NCBI GenBank assembly: GCA_016842065.1
Contig: JAEPDS010000018.1
Span: 1 to 64,000 of the forward strand
Origin: Candidatus Thiodiazotropha sp. 'RUGA'
Lineage (GTDB): Bacteria > Pseudomonadota > Gammaproteobacteria > Chromatiales > Chromatiaceae
DNA: 64,000 nt
Reading direction: 5' to 3'
The notes beneath the pieces are model-generated. The model saw only the letters and a program-made list of their open reading frames with translations, did no database searches and was not told the origin of the DNA. Below, piece after piece: positions 62,794 to 64,000 of this stretch. Each line of letters opens with the position of its first letter. Positions within the stretch are counted from its first letter, which is position 1. The position numbers and the translations under genes are program-made.

Positions 62794-64000
62794 TCAGGTC
62801 TGAAACAGGGGAATCTCACTGATCGAATCCAATGGCTCCTCTGCATGTTGCGGTATGCCGATCAGATACCCCTGGATATAGTCACACCCCTGCTGCTGGA
62901 GAAAGGCCAGCTGAGCTTGACTCTCCACACCCTCGGCCACCACATCGATCTGGAATGCATGCGCCAACTGAATCATGGCGGTCACCAGGCTGGCATCATA
63001 GTTATCCACATTTACATTTTTCACAAAATCACGATCGATCTTCAGTATGTCGAAGGGAAACTGTCGCAGATGACTCAGGGATGCCTGACCGGTACCAAAA
63101 TCGTCCAGTGCGATACGTGCACCAAGTGCTTTGGCCTGCTGCAGAAAGACATCGGCTTCCGCCAGCTCTTGGGTGAGTGTATCTTCGGTAATTTCCAGAA
63201 TCAGGCTGCCCAGCGGCACCTCTCCGGAAACCAGGCTCTCAAGCAGACCCCGACAAAAGGCTGGGTCGTTGAGCAGTCGTGCGGAGAGGTTGATCGAGAC
63301 TGCCACCGTCTCTTTTCGCTCCTTGCTCTGCTGCTGTTGGAAGGCGATTGCATGGGCCAGCATGGGTTCAAACAGTGTGTTGATCAGGCCTGTCTCATCC
63401 AATACATCGAGAAACACCTCAGGATCCAGCAATCCCCGATCGGGATGATCCCAGCGTAACAGCGCCTCGAAACAGAACAGTCGCCCGGTGCGGGTCTCAA
63501 CGATTGGCTGATAGTGGTAGATAAACTGCTCTGATTCCACCGCCTGACGTATTTCATTTTCCAGTATCAGGCTCTCCGAGGCCCGCTTGGTCATCTCACC
63601 ACTGAAAAAACGATACGCCGAGCGGCCCTGGCGTTTTGCCTCATACATCGCGGCATCCGCATCTCTCAACAGATGCTCAACAGAGATATCGTCGTGTGGC
63701 GCAATGGCTATGCCGATGGATGCCGAGATACGAAGTTCATTATCGGCAATATTGATCGGTTGCTTGATGGCATTGAGTATCTTGTCTGCCAGAGGCTCCA
63801 TATCCTCCCGACTGTTGATCCCCTCAATCAGAATCGCAAACTCATCGCCACTCAATCTGGCCACCGTATCGGAACTGCGCATCAGTGACGTCAACCGTTC
63901 CGCGATCACCTTCAACAGCTCATCCCCGACCAGATGCCCGAGGCTGTCATTGACCTGCTTGAATCGATCCAGATCGAGGAACATCAAGCCCACCATGAGC
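62794..64000 (-). CDS. GGDEF-EAL protein, N-terminal part beyond window
   Basis: The C-terminal 400 residues of a c-di-GMP protein; the 5' end is cut by the window edge. A GGDEF domain with SGDEF in place of GGDEF is followed by an EAL domain with FEALLRW, EITEDTL and DDFGTGQASL. The EAL residues look complete, so phosphodiesterase activity is likely. Upstream sensor domains, if any, are outside. Confidence 0.9.
   Translation of the reverse strand, partial: LMVGLMFLDLDRFKQVNDSLGHLVGDELLKVIAERLTSLMRSSDTVARLSGDEFAILIEGINSREDMEPLADKILNAIKQPINIADNELRISASIGIAIAPHDDISVEHLLRDADAAMYEAKRQGRSAYRFFSGEMTKRASESLILENEIRQAVESEQFIYHYQPIVETRTGRLFCFEALLRWDHPDRGLLDPEVFLDVLDETGLINTLFEPMLAHAIAFQQQQSKERKETVAVSINLSARLLNDPAFCRGLLESLVSGEVPLGSLILEITEDTLTQELAEADVFLQQAKALGARIALDDFGTGQASLSHLRQFPFDILKIDRDFVKNVNVDNYDASLVTAMIQLAHAFQIDVVAEGVESQAQLAFLQQQGCDYIQGYLIGIPQHAEEPLDSISEIPLFQT

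Overview
The window looks like the chromosome of a motile, free-living-capable gammaproteobacterium, most likely a sulfur-oxidising lineage of the Chromatiales/Sedimenticolaceae type (for example relatives of Candidatus Thiodiazotropha). Pointers to this are a Pseudomonas-type fli/flh operon behind a sigma-54 promoter, a DsrC/TusE-family paralogue, a diheme cytochrome c, a lanthanide-type methanol dehydrogenase (XoxF) cluster, malate thiokinase plus malyl-CoA lyase, and several c-di-GMP proteins. The taxon is an inference from gene content; no rRNA or marker gene is present.

Left part (1-23 kb): an AT-rich accessory patch (1-2.3 kb) holds an unrecognised protein with a glycine-rich hydrophobic C-terminus and a small membrane protein, arranged like a pore-forming toxin and its immunity protein. 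It is followed by fliLMNOPQR-flhBA on the minus strand, driven from a near-perfect -24/-12 promoter at 9901-9916. Then come a HDOD-GAF-histidine kinase paired with a REC-PAS-GGDEF-EAL regulator, the ABC-F factor EttA, an NfsA-type nitroreductase, a DUF3365 haem-sensor histidine kinase, an orphan protein, a short-chain dehydrogenase, a 327-bp inverted-repeat element, a DsrC-like protein without the catalytic cysteines and a diheme cytochrome.

Middle part (23-47 kb): a four-gene MotA/TolQ/ExbB-like module ends in a lipoprotein; next are ygiBC. The xox cluster (28.6-35.3 kb, minus strand) encodes, in transcription order, XoxF, cytochrome XoxG, binding protein XoxJ, an unknown periplasmic protein, a SoxYZ-like carrier, a metallo-beta-lactamase-fold quinoprotein-relay protein and a rhodanese-thioredoxin fusion. 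A good sigma-54 promoter precedes xoxF and an AcoR-type sigma-54 activator is divergently encoded next to it. An OmpA-family protein with PEWV repeats, PurT (formate-dependent), a ParA-like ATPase, mtkB-mtkA-mcl, a small membrane protein and a decayed EAL gene follow. XoxF, formate-using PurT and the Mtk/Mcl pair together suggest C1 handling with at least part of a serine cycle.

Right part (47.6-62.5 kb): a 14.9-kb integrative element sits in the 3' end of tRNA-Glu, bounded by 46-bp direct repeats. It carries integrase, excisionase-like protein, replication protein, DnaB-type helicase, a coiled-coil protein, a Mu-type portal/head-morphogenesis fusion, a tape measure protein, small phage-like proteins and AT-rich cargo including a lipoprotein and an FRG-domain protein. 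It has no recognisable terminase large subunit, major capsid or tail tube gene. Just before the portal gene lie two tandem, similarly folded three-way-junction sequences, each ending in a T-run; I consider these the most novel-looking signal in the window. After the tRNA, a GGDEF-EAL gene runs off the right edge.
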